NCBI GenBank assembly: GCA_003248565.1
Contig: QFOV01000116.1
Location: forward strand, 1 to 9,772
Length of the DNA stretch: 9,772 nucleotides
Reading direction: 5' to 3'
Source: Stenotrophomonas sp.
GTDB lineage: Bacteria > Pseudomonadota > Gammaproteobacteria > Xanthomonadales > Xanthomonadaceae
Under the pieces are notes generated by a model, which was not told the origin of the DNA, did no database searches, and saw only the letters and a program-made list of their open reading frames with translations. This document shows, piece by piece, positions 1 through 6,816 of the stretch (the first letter of the stretch is position 1; every line of letters begins with the position of its first letter). A program made the translations under genes and the position numbers.

Positions 1-116
1 CAGGCATGCTCCCCTCCCTGTCATAGCGGGACACCCCGCAAGCGCACGAGGTGCGCATTCGGATTACCGAGCATCTGCGCTGAACAGCATGCCCCGCGCA
101 AGTCCAATTCCATCGT

Positions 117-133
117 GAGTTGACGATCAACTC
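117..133. repeat. Perfect 7-bp inverted repeat, possible operator
   Basis: GAGTTGA and TCAACTC flank a 3-base centre CGA. No T-run follows, so it does not look like a terminator. The size and symmetry would suit a dimeric repressor or activator site upstream of the fimbrial operon, but it lies about 400 bp from the pilin start and its role is inferred only from symmetry. Confidence 0.35.
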
Positions 134-228
134 CGCGCAGCCACGCCTCAACCTACGGGCTCTCTGGCTGAACAAAATCAATGTCATCGCCAATCAGCGC
201 GATGGCACAGCTAACGCTTTGCGGGCAG

Positions 229-247
229 CGCTGTTACGCCAACAGCG
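229..247. repeat. Perfect 7-bp stem with 5-base loop upstream of the pilin gene
   Basis: CGCTGTT and AACAGCG flank the loop ACGCC. If the fimbrial transcript starts upstream of here, this would form a small leader hairpin; otherwise it could be a protein-binding dyad. No T-run follows it. Confidence 0.35.
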
Positions 248-537
248 AGGTACCGCCCACACAGGTCTTTGCTTCATCACATTGTTGTTCCACCACCGCG
301 CTTGCTCGCAGCACCCGGAGTGAGCCCCTCCCAACCACTCACGCAGAAAAACGCATGAGCCAACCCCCGCGCCTGCATCGCCGACGTCCGGGTACAGCCT
401 GCTTCGCATCGCCGTCCTCGACTCACGTTCGTTTCCACTACTGCCAACTGCGCTGCAGGCATCACCGCGATCAATCAACACTCCGCTGCAAACGCACGAA
501 CAGTGTTGACGTCATCCGCAACAAACAGGAAAGACAA

Positions 538-1068
538 ATGAACTTCATCAACACCAACGTTGCCAAGACTGCCGTATTGGCGCTTGCACTGTCCTGCCTG
601 GTGGCACCTGCAGCGCAGGCCGCATCGGGCACCATCACCTTCAAGGGCGAGATCGTCCAGTCCACCTGCGACGTAAGCACGGCCAGTGTGGACCAGACCG
701 TCACCATCGGTACTTTCCCGACCACCCTGTTCAAGGAAGCCGGCGATGTGTCGGCGCCCAAGAGCTTCAACATCGACATGGAAAACTGTGAAGCCGGCAC
801 CTACACGCTGCGCTTTGACGGCACCACGCCAGCCGGCCACCCGGAACTGCTCGCGGTAAGCAAGGCAACGGGCGTTGGCATTGAGATCCTGGACAACAAC
901 GACAAGGTATTCCCGATCAATCAGGACCTGGTGGACCCGGCACTGGTCACCGTTGCTGCCACGGGCAAGGCAAGCGTCAATCTGAAGGCGCGCTACAAGT
1001 CCTTCGAGAAGGATGTCGGTGCCGGCATCGCCGACGCGAACTCGACGTTCTCCATCGAGTACCGCTGA
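538..1068 (+). CDS. Major fimbrial subunit (type 1-like pilin, chaperone-usher pathway)
   Basis: Structural subunit that polymerises by donor-strand exchange into the fimbrial shaft outside the cell. The 176-residue product begins with a Sec signal peptide: a Lys at residue 10, a hydrophobic stretch at 12-23, and a likely cleavage site AQA^AS after residue 28. The mature start ASGTITFKGEIV is typical of pilins. Cys44 and Cys84 are placed for the conserved pilin disulphide, and the end FSIEYR carries the penultimate Tyr recognised by the chaperone. ATG 538 is chosen because AGGA at 527-530 lies seven bases upstream and the signal peptide begins there; the frame is open further upstream but without protein character. 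It is the first gene of the operon, as usual for the major subunit, and is followed by a hairpin pair. It resembles the SMF-1 type of Stenotrophomonas pilins, but I cannot tell which fimbrial locus this is. Confidence 0.93.
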   Translation: MNFINTNVAKTAVLALALSCLVAPAAQAASGTITFKGEIVQSTCDVSTASVDQTVTIGTFPTTLFKEAGDVSAPKSFNIDMENCEAGTYTLRFDGTTPAGHPELLAVSKATGVGIEILDNNDKVFPINQDLVDPALVTVAATGKASVNLKARYKSFEKDVGAGIADANSTFSIEYR

Positions 1069-1078
1069 TGCTGTCCGT

Positions 1079-1124
1079 GGGGCTGATGACGCGTTGTCGT
1101 TACCAGCCCCGCGGCTTATCCGCG
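1079..1124 (+). promoter_or_regulatory. Tandem hairpins between pilin and chaperone genes
   Basis: Ten bases after the pilin stop, GGGGCTG (1079-1085) pairs with CAGCCCC (1104-1110). Inside it, past one A/C mismatch, 1087-1091 pairs with 1098-1102 (one G-U pair). A second stem follows directly: CGCGG (1110-1114) with CCGCG (1120-1124), loop CTTAT. No T-run follows, so this is not a standard intrinsic terminator. In other chaperone-usher operons, structure after the major pilin gene protects its mRNA or limits read-through, giving excess pilin over chaperone and usher. That role is inferred here. Confidence 0.55.
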
Positions 1125-1163
1125 TGAGCGCCCGCCCCAACAGTGAACTCCATAGCAAGCCCG

Positions 1164-1898
1164 ATGATTCTCATGCACGCCTCCAACTGCCCGCCGACGA
1201 AGTGGTGGATCGCACTGGCCATGCTGCTCTGCCTGTCGTCACCCCATGCTGCCCAGGCTGCGGTGCAAGTGCAGACCACGCGCGTTATCTATGACGCAAA
1301 GTCCGCCTCCGCCGCGATGACGCTCTCCAACAAAAGCAGCCTTCCCTACATGGTCCAGACCTGGCTGGACGACGGTGACGACTCCGCAGTCCCAAGCGAC
1401 CTGCCAATGGTGATCACACCTCCACTGATGCAGTTGGCGCCAGGCGAGCAGGCAGTCGTCCGCACCATCTACGCCGGCAGCGGGCTTCCAGCCGACAAGG
1501 AGTCGCTGTTGTGGATCAACGTGCAGGAAATCCCCCCCACTGCCGAAGCGGACAACGTTCTGCAGGTAGCCATCCGCACCCGTATCAAGCTGTTCTATCG
1601 GCCGCGAGGCCTCGACCAGACGCTGGATGAAGCCGCGCGCAGCTTGCAGTGGCGCACCGACGGCCAACGCTTGGAGGTTCGCAACAACAGTCCGATGCAT
1701 ATCACCTTCTCGCATCTGCAAGGCCGGGCAACCGCGGGCATCGGCAACGATATTGAGCTGGACATGATCGCGCCCGGCCAGACACTCTCCGTGCCGCTGT
1801 CCAAGCTCGACCTTGGCAATGCCCAGTCGCTGCGTTTTGGCTACATCAATGACTACGGCGGCATCAGCGACGTCAATGATGTGCCAGTCCGGTCCTGA
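1164..1898 (+). CDS. Periplasmic fimbrial chaperone (PapD/FimC family)
   Basis: Two-domain immunoglobulin-like chaperone that binds pilins as they leave the Sec translocon, completes their fold by donor-strand complementation and delivers them to the usher. The 244-residue form has a signal peptide with hydrophobic core WWIALAMLLCL and cleavage at AQA^AV after residue 32. Arg40 is then mature residue 8, matching the invariant Arg8 of PapD, and Lys142 in the G1-strand motif RTRIKLFYRP matches PapD Lys112. LLWINVQEIPP at 115-125 is the family signature, and the short F1-G1 loop suggests the FGS class. The start is uncertain: GTG 1143, ATG 1164 and ATG 1173 are in frame and none has a good Shine-Dalgarno sequence. 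ATG 1164 and ATG 1173 both give a normal signal peptide; 1164 is chosen. A run of seven C at 1532-1538 encodes the conserved Pro pair. Confidence 0.93.
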   Translation: MILMHASNCPPTKWWIALAMLLCLSSPHAAQAAVQVQTTRVIYDAKSASAAMTLSNKSSLPYMVQTWLDDGDDSAVPSDLPMVITPPLMQLAPGEQAVVRTIYAGSGLPADKESLLWINVQEIPPTAEADNVLQVAIRTRIKLFYRPRGLDQTLDEAARSLQWRTDGQRLEVRNNSPMHITFSHLQGRATAGIGNDIELDMIAPGQTLSVPLSKLDLGNAQSLRFGYINDYGGISDVNDVPVRS

Positions 1899-1930
1899 GC
1901 CAAACTCCGATCCACTTCGCGATTTCCTTC

Positions 1931-4543
1931 ATGCTTCGCAGAATCCGTGTAACGCCGCGGCGGGGAAGTGCTGCCCCTCGCTTGGCACCACTGGCGGTTG
2001 CCCTCAATGCATTCAGCATCGGCAGTGCAGTTGCTGCAGCAAACTTCAACATGGATTTTCTGCGCGCCGGCAGCAGCCAAGCGGATGTCGCCGCGCTATC
2101 CCGCCCCGGCGCAATCCTGCCCGGCACCTATCCATTCGCCATCTATCTCAATGGCAATGAGGTGGCTCGCGAAGAAATCCTGTTTGCGGCGTCCCCGTCC
2201 GGCCAGACCGAACCCTGCCTTTCGCGCAGCCGCCTCACGCAGTGGGGCATCCGCATGGAGGATGTGGAGACTGGTGCAGGCGATGCCTCTGACTGCCTTG
2301 TACTTGCCCATTTCATTCCTGATGCACGCGTCAGCTACAACGGCAACCAGCAACGCCTCGATTTACGTATACCCCAGGTGCACCTGCTCAACCTGCCGCG
2401 TGGACATATTCCAAAGGCGCTGCGCGACCAGGGCATCAACGCGCTGCTGGTCGACTACGCACTCAATGGCGCGCACAACGATCACAAGCAGCAGCGCCGC
2501 GATGACTACTTTTTTGCGTCGATCAACAGCACGCTCAATGCAGGCATGTGGCGCTTCCGCCACACCGCCAGTGCCAACCGATCAAACAATGACAGCCGAA
2601 CGCACTGGACAACACAGGGCTTCCGTGCCGAGACCGATCTAGGATCCTCACACAGCAGGTTGACGCTTGGTGATACCTATACCGCACATGGGGTCTTTGA
2701 CAGCGTACGCTTTCGCGGCGCACAGATGTCCAACGACGATGAGATGCTGCCTTACAGCCAGCGCAGCTATGCCCCCGTGGTGCGCGGCATCGCCGCCAGC
2801 AATGCGCGTGTGGAAATCCGCCAGGATGGGAGCCTCATCTATGCATTGAACGTGGCCCCGGGTGCCTTCCAGATCGACGATATCGTACCCAATCGTCTGA
2901 GTGGCGAACTGGATGTCTCCATTGTCGAAGCCGACGGTTCGCTGCAACGTTACAAGCAATCCTTTTCCGCGGTCGAAACCATGCTACGACCGGGCCTGGT
3001 GCACTACGAATTCAGCGGCGGCGAACTGCGCAGTGGCTACGACCGCTACCAGCCGCGTTTTGTGCAGGCTACCGCAGCACGCGGACTGGCATCGGACACC
3101 ACACCGTATGCCGGCCTGTTGTTGTCCACCAACTACAGCGCTTTGGCGGTTGGTGCGGCCCAAAACCTGGGCAAGTTTGGCTCGGCCTCCATCGATGTCA
3201 TCCACGCCCGCACCCGCCTTGCCCAGGGCAAGGTCAGCAACGGCCAGAGCTATCGCTTCCTGTATTCCAAGTCACTGAATGCACATGGCACCGAGTTCCG
3301 TCTGGTCGGTCATCGCTACTCCACCTCCGGCTACTACGATTTCAGCGACGCCTCGGCGGAGCGTGCGCAATGGCGCCACGGCTATTACGAAACCAGCTAC
3401 GACGAGCAGAACAAATACCCCGATCACGCAGCGCCATGGACGCAACCGCGGCAGCATCTGATCCAAAGCCAGCGCTACCACAACAAACGCAACCGTCTGG
3501 AAATCGCGCTGAACCAGCGTATATCGGACGACTACTCGCTCAATGCCAGCTACAACAAGCAGGACTATTGGGGTGCCAGTGAACGAGAACGCGAACTACA
3601 ACTTGGATTGAACGGCCGCTTGGGCGCCGTCAGCTTTGGCACCTACTTCAGGCACAGCCAAGGACGCTACAACCGCGCCGACCGTTCATTCGGGCTGACG
3701 CTTTCACTGCCACTTGATCGCCTGGGACTGCGCCGCAGCAGCAGTTCTGCTTCCTACAGCCACTCACGTAATAGCGGTGCAAGCTACCAATCGGGGATGA
3801 ATGGCTCGCTGCTGGATGGCGACCGGTTGGGATACGCGCTGAACATTGGTAAATCCGACACCGGCAAGATCGGTTCTGCAAACCTGCGTTACATGGGCAG
3901 CAAGGGCGTCGCCACGATCGGCGGCACGCTAGCTGACAGCTACTCCCAGATCAACTGGGGGGTACGCGGCGGCTGGGTTCTGCACCGCAATGGTTTGACC
4001 TTCGCGCAGTCGCTGCACCGTACCAATGTGCTGGTGCACGCACAGGACGGAGCAGGCCTTGGCCTGGAGAATCAGTCCGGGGTCCGGCTGGACCGGCGCG
4101 GGTATGGTCTGGTCAGTGGTATCAGCGCCTATCGCAGCAATCGGGTGGCCCTGCGCACCGATGACCTTGGCGCTGACATCGATGCCAGCAGGACTTCCAG
4201 AAACGTCGTCCCAACCCGCGGTGCACTGACGCGTGTGGACTTCGAAACCCGTCGTGGTATCAGCCTGATGATCCACCCCATCCTGGTCGAGGACATCCGG
4301 GTACCCCTCGGCGCCGCCGTATTCGACAGCGATGGTCTGAGCCGCGGTATCGCCGGCCCCAATGGCGAGATCTTCGTCAGCGGCGTGCACCTTGGCGACC
4401 GGCTCTCCGTCCGCTGGGGCGCGAAACCTGATCAACGCTGCGAAATGCGCCTGGGGCAGGTCCAGGCAAGTCCCTCCAACATGACGCTGCCTGGTTACCG
4501 GCGCATCGCATTGCGCTGCGTTCCGCCAGGCCGAACACATTGA
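1931..4543 (+). CDS. Outer-membrane fimbrial usher (FimD/PapC family)
   Basis: A 24-stranded beta-barrel porin expected to receive chaperone-subunit complexes, catalyse subunit polymerisation and thread the fimbria through the outer membrane. The 870 residues are normal length. A long Arg-rich signal peptide ends near residues 35-37. The N-terminal domain follows (NFNMDFL at 38-44; Cys96 and Cys122 probably paired). The plug-domain region begins about residue 280 with YAPVVRGIA and contains the motif PGAFQIDDI and EADGS. The barrel is rich in Tyr, Ser and Asn with alternating polar residues. The C-terminal domain has Cys837 and Cys863. It starts 32 bases after the chaperone stop and ends eight bases before the preferred adhesin start. 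ATG 1931 lacks a clear Shine-Dalgarno sequence, so translation may depend on coupling. No frameshift or stop interrupts it. Confidence 0.95.
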   Translation: MLRRIRVTPRRGSAAPRLAPLAVALNAFSIGSAVAAANFNMDFLRAGSSQADVAALSRPGAILPGTYPFAIYLNGNEVAREEILFAASPSGQTEPCLSRSRLTQWGIRMEDVETGAGDASDCLVLAHFIPDARVSYNGNQQRLDLRIPQVHLLNLPRGHIPKALRDQGINALLVDYALNGAHNDHKQQRRDDYFFASINSTLNAGMWRFRHTASANRSNNDSRTHWTTQGFRAETDLGSSHSRLTLGDTYTAHGVFDSVRFRGAQMSNDDEMLPYSQRSYAPVVRGIAASNARVEIRQDGSLIYALNVAPGAFQIDDIVPNRLSGELDVSIVEADGSLQRYKQSFSAVETMLRPGLVHYEFSGGELRSGYDRYQPRFVQATAARGLASDTTPYAGLLLSTNYSALAVGAAQNLGKFGSASIDVIHARTRLAQGKVSNGQSYRFLYSKSLNAHGTEFRLVGHRYSTSGYYDFSDASAERAQWRHGYYETSYDEQNKYPDHAAPWTQPRQHLIQSQRYHNKRNRLEIALNQRISDDYSLNASYNKQDYWGASERERELQLGLNGRLGAVSFGTYFRHSQGRYNRADRSFGLTLSLPLDRLGLRRSSSSASYSHSRNSGASYQSGMNGSLLDGDRLGYALNIGKSDTGKIGSANLRYMGSKGVATIGGTLADSYSQINWGVRGGWVLHRNGLTFAQSLHRTNVLVHAQDGAGLGLENQSGVRLDRRGYGLVSGISAYRSNRVALRTDDLGADIDASRTSRNVVPTRGALTRVDFETRRGISLMIHPILVEDIRVPLGAAVFDSDGLSRGIAGPNGEIFVSGVHLGDRLSVRWGAKPDQRCEMRLGQVQASPSNMTLPGYRRIALRCVPPGRTH

Positions 4544-4551
4544 AACTGACG

Positions 4552-5613
4552 ATGAAGAAAGCATTACTCAATGGATTTTCAGTATTGGTTCTTTTGCTGG
4601 TGCTGCCAAACGCAGCGTGGGCGCTGTCATGCAAGGAGGCCATGACACAGTCGATCAACCAGGTCATCCCACTACGCGACGAGATCGTGATTTCCAAGGG
4701 TGACGCGGTGCGTGGCCGGCTGTTGTGGCGGTCGGAGGACTACACCGTGAGCTTCCGCTGCGTGGACGCGCAAGGCGCACCGCAAGGGGAGGACGCATTC
4801 TTCTACTGGGACCCGGACAGAACCGTTGCGCAGATCCATCCGTCGATCGAGGTTGGCGTGACCATCAAGCACGTCGACCACAACATCAACGGGGGCGATA
4901 TCAGAATGCTGGCAGGCAGAGGAACCGTGCCGCCAGCAAACCGACCGAACTGCAAGATGTACTGGAACAACGCCAGGGCAAGGCGATGTGCAACCTCGAT
5001 GGTGTTGTACGTCACCTTCTCCATCTACATCAAGGCAACAGGCAGTCCACCGCCCCAGAATGGGCAGATCAACAACTGGGGGGTCTACGATCTATTCCAG
5101 GTGGATGGCGAAGGTGGCCTGAACACCATACCCAACTCGAACTTCCGCGCCGGCGTTTCTGGGCTCGGACAGATCCACTTCATCTCGTGCAGCCCGAACA
5201 TCACGATCATCGGCAACTCGGGCAGCACGGTGAATTTTGGTCGCATTCCGGTCGCGGAGATCAACAAAGGCAAGATCCAATCACAGATCCCCTTCCAGAT
5301 ACAGGTCGACATGACCCATCCCGGCGCGGGCAATGAATGCAGCAATCGAATGTTGGTTGCCTCGATCAGCACCCTCGACATCGTCAAGGACGACAGCGTC
5401 ATCATGCCAAAACTCAATGGCGGCTTCGGCATTGCGATATCCCGGGCGGATACGCCAGGCCACTTCATCCCGCTGAAAAAAGCCATCCCGCTGGGACCCG
5501 TGAACAACACACTGATGAACTACGACTTCCTCGCTTCGTTGATATGGACCGACGACACCGCAAAGCTGGGCCCGTTCTCTGCAACCGCCACGGTCAATGT
5601 AACGTTCCGCTGA
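4552..5613 (+). CDS. Fimbrial tip adhesin, two-domain
   Basis: Predicted tip subunit that would bind the host or surface receptor. The 353-residue product has a signal peptide with core VLVLLLVL and cleavage at AWA^LS after residue 24. Residues 25 to about 200 form an N-terminal domain with Cys27, Cys70, Cys134 and Cys146, probably the receptor-binding part; I cannot assign it to a known lectin family. From about residue 205 there is a pilin domain with Cys213 and Cys263, ending GPFSATATVNVTFR, a standard donor-strand and chaperone-recognition end. Being last in the operon and twice pilin length fits an adhesin. ATG 4552 gives a standard MKK signal start. TTG 4540 is in frame, overlaps the usher stop (TTGA) and has AGG nine bases upstream, so a translationally coupled start four codons earlier is possible. 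Confidence 0.85.
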   Translation: MKKALLNGFSVLVLLLVLPNAAWALSCKEAMTQSINQVIPLRDEIVISKGDAVRGRLLWRSEDYTVSFRCVDAQGAPQGEDAFFYWDPDRTVAQIHPSIEVGVTIKHVDHNINGGDIRMLAGRGTVPPANRPNCKMYWNNARARRCATSMVLYVTFSIYIKATGSPPPQNGQINNWGVYDLFQVDGEGGLNTIPNSNFRAGVSGLGQIHFISCSPNITIIGNSGSTVNFGRIPVAEINKGKIQSQIPFQIQVDMTHPGAGNECSNRMLVASISTLDIVKDDSVIMPKLNGGFGIAISRADTPGHFIPLKKAIPLGPVNNTLMNYDFLASLIWTDDTAKLGPFSATATVNVTFR

Positions 5614-5801
5614 AGCCGGGCGGGATGCCCCGATGACCACAACCCAGAAGGAGCAACATGGGCTGCTGGCCTCGATCTCACGCAGCCGTTCAGCTCGACG
5701 AGGTTGAAGAACACCACAGCCAACCGGGCAAAGAAGTAGCCCGCATTACCGGAAGCATCGCCGCCTTCAGGGCAACACGCACTGAGCAAGCGCGGAACCA
5801 A
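5614..5801. other. Gap between convergent fimbrial operon and merR-type gene
   Basis: No clear intrinsic terminator is visible for either side; only short GC stems near 5618-5632 and 5661-5687, neither followed by a T-run. AAGGAG at 5648-5653, four bases before ATG 5658, is the best-looking ribosome binding site in the window. It precedes a 75-codon frame ending at 5885, inside the opposite-strand regulator gene. That product (MGCWPRSHAAV...) has no signal peptide, membrane segment or motif I recognise, so I do not call it a gene. Confidence 0.4.
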
Positions 5802-6245
5802 TCAACTGCCGGCCCGCGGACTGCGTCTAGCAACCTTCGGCTTGGCCGCGTCCTGCTTCAACCGCCCGGCGGCAGCCGCCTTTAGCAAGCGCCGGAACGT
5901 TGGGCATTCGGCGTGATTCACCGCAGGACATGCTGCTGCATGACGCAGGCCTTGGCTCATCGCCCGCAAGCGCTTTACGGTTGCATCGATCTCGTCGGCC
6001 TTGGCCAGCAGCAGCGTCCGATCAACCTGCGGGGCTCCGTGCGGCGACAGCATGGCCTGGATCTCATCCAGCGACAGCCCGCCGGCCTGACCCAAGGCAA
6101 TCAGAGCCAATTGGTCCAGTACATCAGCCGCAAAGTGCCGCCGCCCACCCGCAGCACGACTCGCCACGATCAGGCCTTTGTTTTCGTAGAACCGCAGCGT
6201 GGAGGACGGCAGCCCCGTTCGCCTCGCGACTTCGGCGATGTCCAT
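5802..6245 (-). CDS. MerR-family transcriptional regulator
   Basis: DNA-binding regulator of the kind that untwists promoters with an over-long spacer. In the 147-residue product, MDIAEVARRTGLPSSTLRFYENKGLI (1-26) is the MerR helix-turn-helix and start of the wing, followed by GGRRHF (33-38). LALIALGQAGGLSLDEIQAML (46-66) is the second helix pair, and a helical dimerisation segment spans about 73-101. The end has Cys106 and Cys114 with nearby His102 and His111, which could bind a metal or sense redox state, but the SoxR iron-sulphur cysteine spacing is absent. The tail is basic. ATG 6245 is chosen because the MerR fold begins there and AAGGG lies six bases upstream; the open frame reaches TTG 6275, which would fall inside the operator. 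It is divergent from the DUF2938 gene and probably controls it and itself. The inducer is unknown. Confidence 0.92.
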   Translation of the reverse strand: MDIAEVARRTGLPSSTLRFYENKGLIVASRAAGGRRHFAADVLDQLALIALGQAGGLSLDEIQAMLSPHGAPQVDRTLLLAKADEIDATVKRLRAMSQGLRHAAACPAVNHAECPTFRRLLKAAAAGRLKQDAAKPKVARRSPRAGS

Positions 6246-6254
6246 CGCAGACCC

Positions 6255-6285
6255 TTGACTTGAAGTTGACTTCAACTTTTAGCAT
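6255..6285 (+). promoter_or_regulatory. MerR-type promoter with 19-bp spacer
   Basis: A -35 box TTGACT (6255-6260) and a -10 box TAGCAT (6280-6285) are separated by exactly 19 bp rather than the usual 17. This is the hallmark of promoters activated by MerR-family proteins. It reads rightward; transcription would start near 6292, about 30 bases before the DUF2938 start codon. Confidence 0.75.
6260..6278. promoter_or_regulatory. MerR-family operator dyad
   Basis: Two overlapping perfect dyads fill the spacer: AAGTTGA-CT-TCAACTT (6263-6278, centred on the spacer middle) and TTGAAGT-TG-ACTTCAA (6260-6275). The first, centred between the boxes, is the better candidate for the regulator dimer. The site lies within 35 bp of the regulator's own start codon, so autoregulation is likely. 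Confidence 0.72.
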
Positions 6286-6323
6286 GTCTCGGGAAACAGA
6301 TGGGTCATTGCAGAGGAACCGAC

Positions 6324-6815
6324 ATGACGTGGATGGATGTACTGCGGATGGCAGTGGTTGGAATCGGGGCGACCATCATGATGGATGCCTGGACCCAGAC
6401 CCTCAAACGGCTGGGCGTGGCCACACTCGACTACGCACTGCTCGGGCGCTGGGCCGGTCACCTGCGCGAGGGCACCTTCGCCCACGCCAGCATCAGGCAT
6501 GCACCAGCAATACCCGGCGAGCGACTGCTTGGCTGGGTCATCCACTACGCCGTTGGCATCGCTTTCGCAGCCTTGCTGCTGGCGATTCAAGGCCCGTCCT
6601 GGCTGCATCGCCCCACCTTGCTACCCGCCTTGGCCGTAGGCGCAGCGACCGTAGTGGCACCGCTATTGGTGATGCAGCCTGCGATGGGTGCAGGGTTCAT
6701 GGCATCGAAGACGCCAACGCCGCTGCAGAACTGCCTGCGCAGCTTGGCCACGCATACCGTGTTCGGACTGGGGCTGTATCTTTCGGCTACGCTGATGATG
6801 TTCTTTGAGGCCTGA
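6324..6815 (+). CDS. DUF2938 family integral membrane protein
   Basis: The 163-residue product matches my memory of the DUF2938 family, which has no established function. Family-like features are GIGATIMMDAW (13-23), LDYALLGRWAGH (35-46), the GERLLGWVIHYAVGI segment (65-79) and the MQPAMGAGFMASKTP stretch near the middle of the second half. There are about four hydrophobic segments, near residues 6-20, 68-88, 100-118 and 140-160, so it should sit in the inner membrane. ATG 6324 is chosen for GAGGAA at 6313-6318, five bases upstream; an in-frame ATG at 6300 has no such site. It is the first gene behind the MerR-type promoter, and its stop is one base before the methyltransferase start, so the two are almost certainly co-transcribed. 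Confidence 0.88.
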   Translation: MTWMDVLRMAVVGIGATIMMDAWTQTLKRLGVATLDYALLGRWAGHLREGTFAHASIRHAPAIPGERLLGWVIHYAVGIAFAALLLAIQGPSWLHRPTLLPALAVGAATVVAPLLVMQPAMGAGFMASKTPTPLQNCLRSLATHTVFGLGLYLSATLMMFFEA

Positions 6816-6816
6816 T

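Larger units (their letters stand above)
1..537. other. Gene-free upstream region of the fimbrial operon
   Basis: No reading frame here looks like a real protein. The frames that stay open are rich in Arg, Ser, His and Cys, have no ribosome binding site, and resemble translated non-coding DNA. The pilin frame stays open upstream to about 181, but that extension has no signal peptide or domain character. The region holds two perfect short inverted repeats (117-133 and 229-247) and an 8-bp palindrome TGACGTCA at 507-514. I found no convincing sigma-70 promoter (a TTGACG at 506-511 has no -10 box at the right distance) and no sigma-54 GG-N10-GC pair. The operon promoter is expected here, possibly with a long leader, but I cannot place it. 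Confidence 0.6.

Noticed and set aside
204..224. TGGCAC...TTGC as a sigma-54 promoter
   Set aside because: The GG-to-GC distance is 15 bases, not the required 10.
120..323. 67-codon frame on the + strand
   Set aside because: It starts at TTG inside the inverted repeat, has no ribosome binding site and no recognisable feature.
506..534. TTGACG as the -35 box of a pilin promoter
   Set aside because: No -10-like sequence lies 16-19 bases downstream, and the start would fall on the ribosome binding site.
181..537. Upstream extension of the pilin frame by 119 codons
   Set aside because: The extension has no protein-like character, and the signal peptide and ribosome binding site both mark ATG 538 as the start.
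1532..1538. Run of seven C in the chaperone gene as a phase-variation tract
   Set aside because: It encodes part of the conserved EIPP motif, is short for slippage, and the frame is intact. Similar six-G runs in the usher (3957-3962), the adhesin and the methyltransferase (7245-7250) look equally ordinary.
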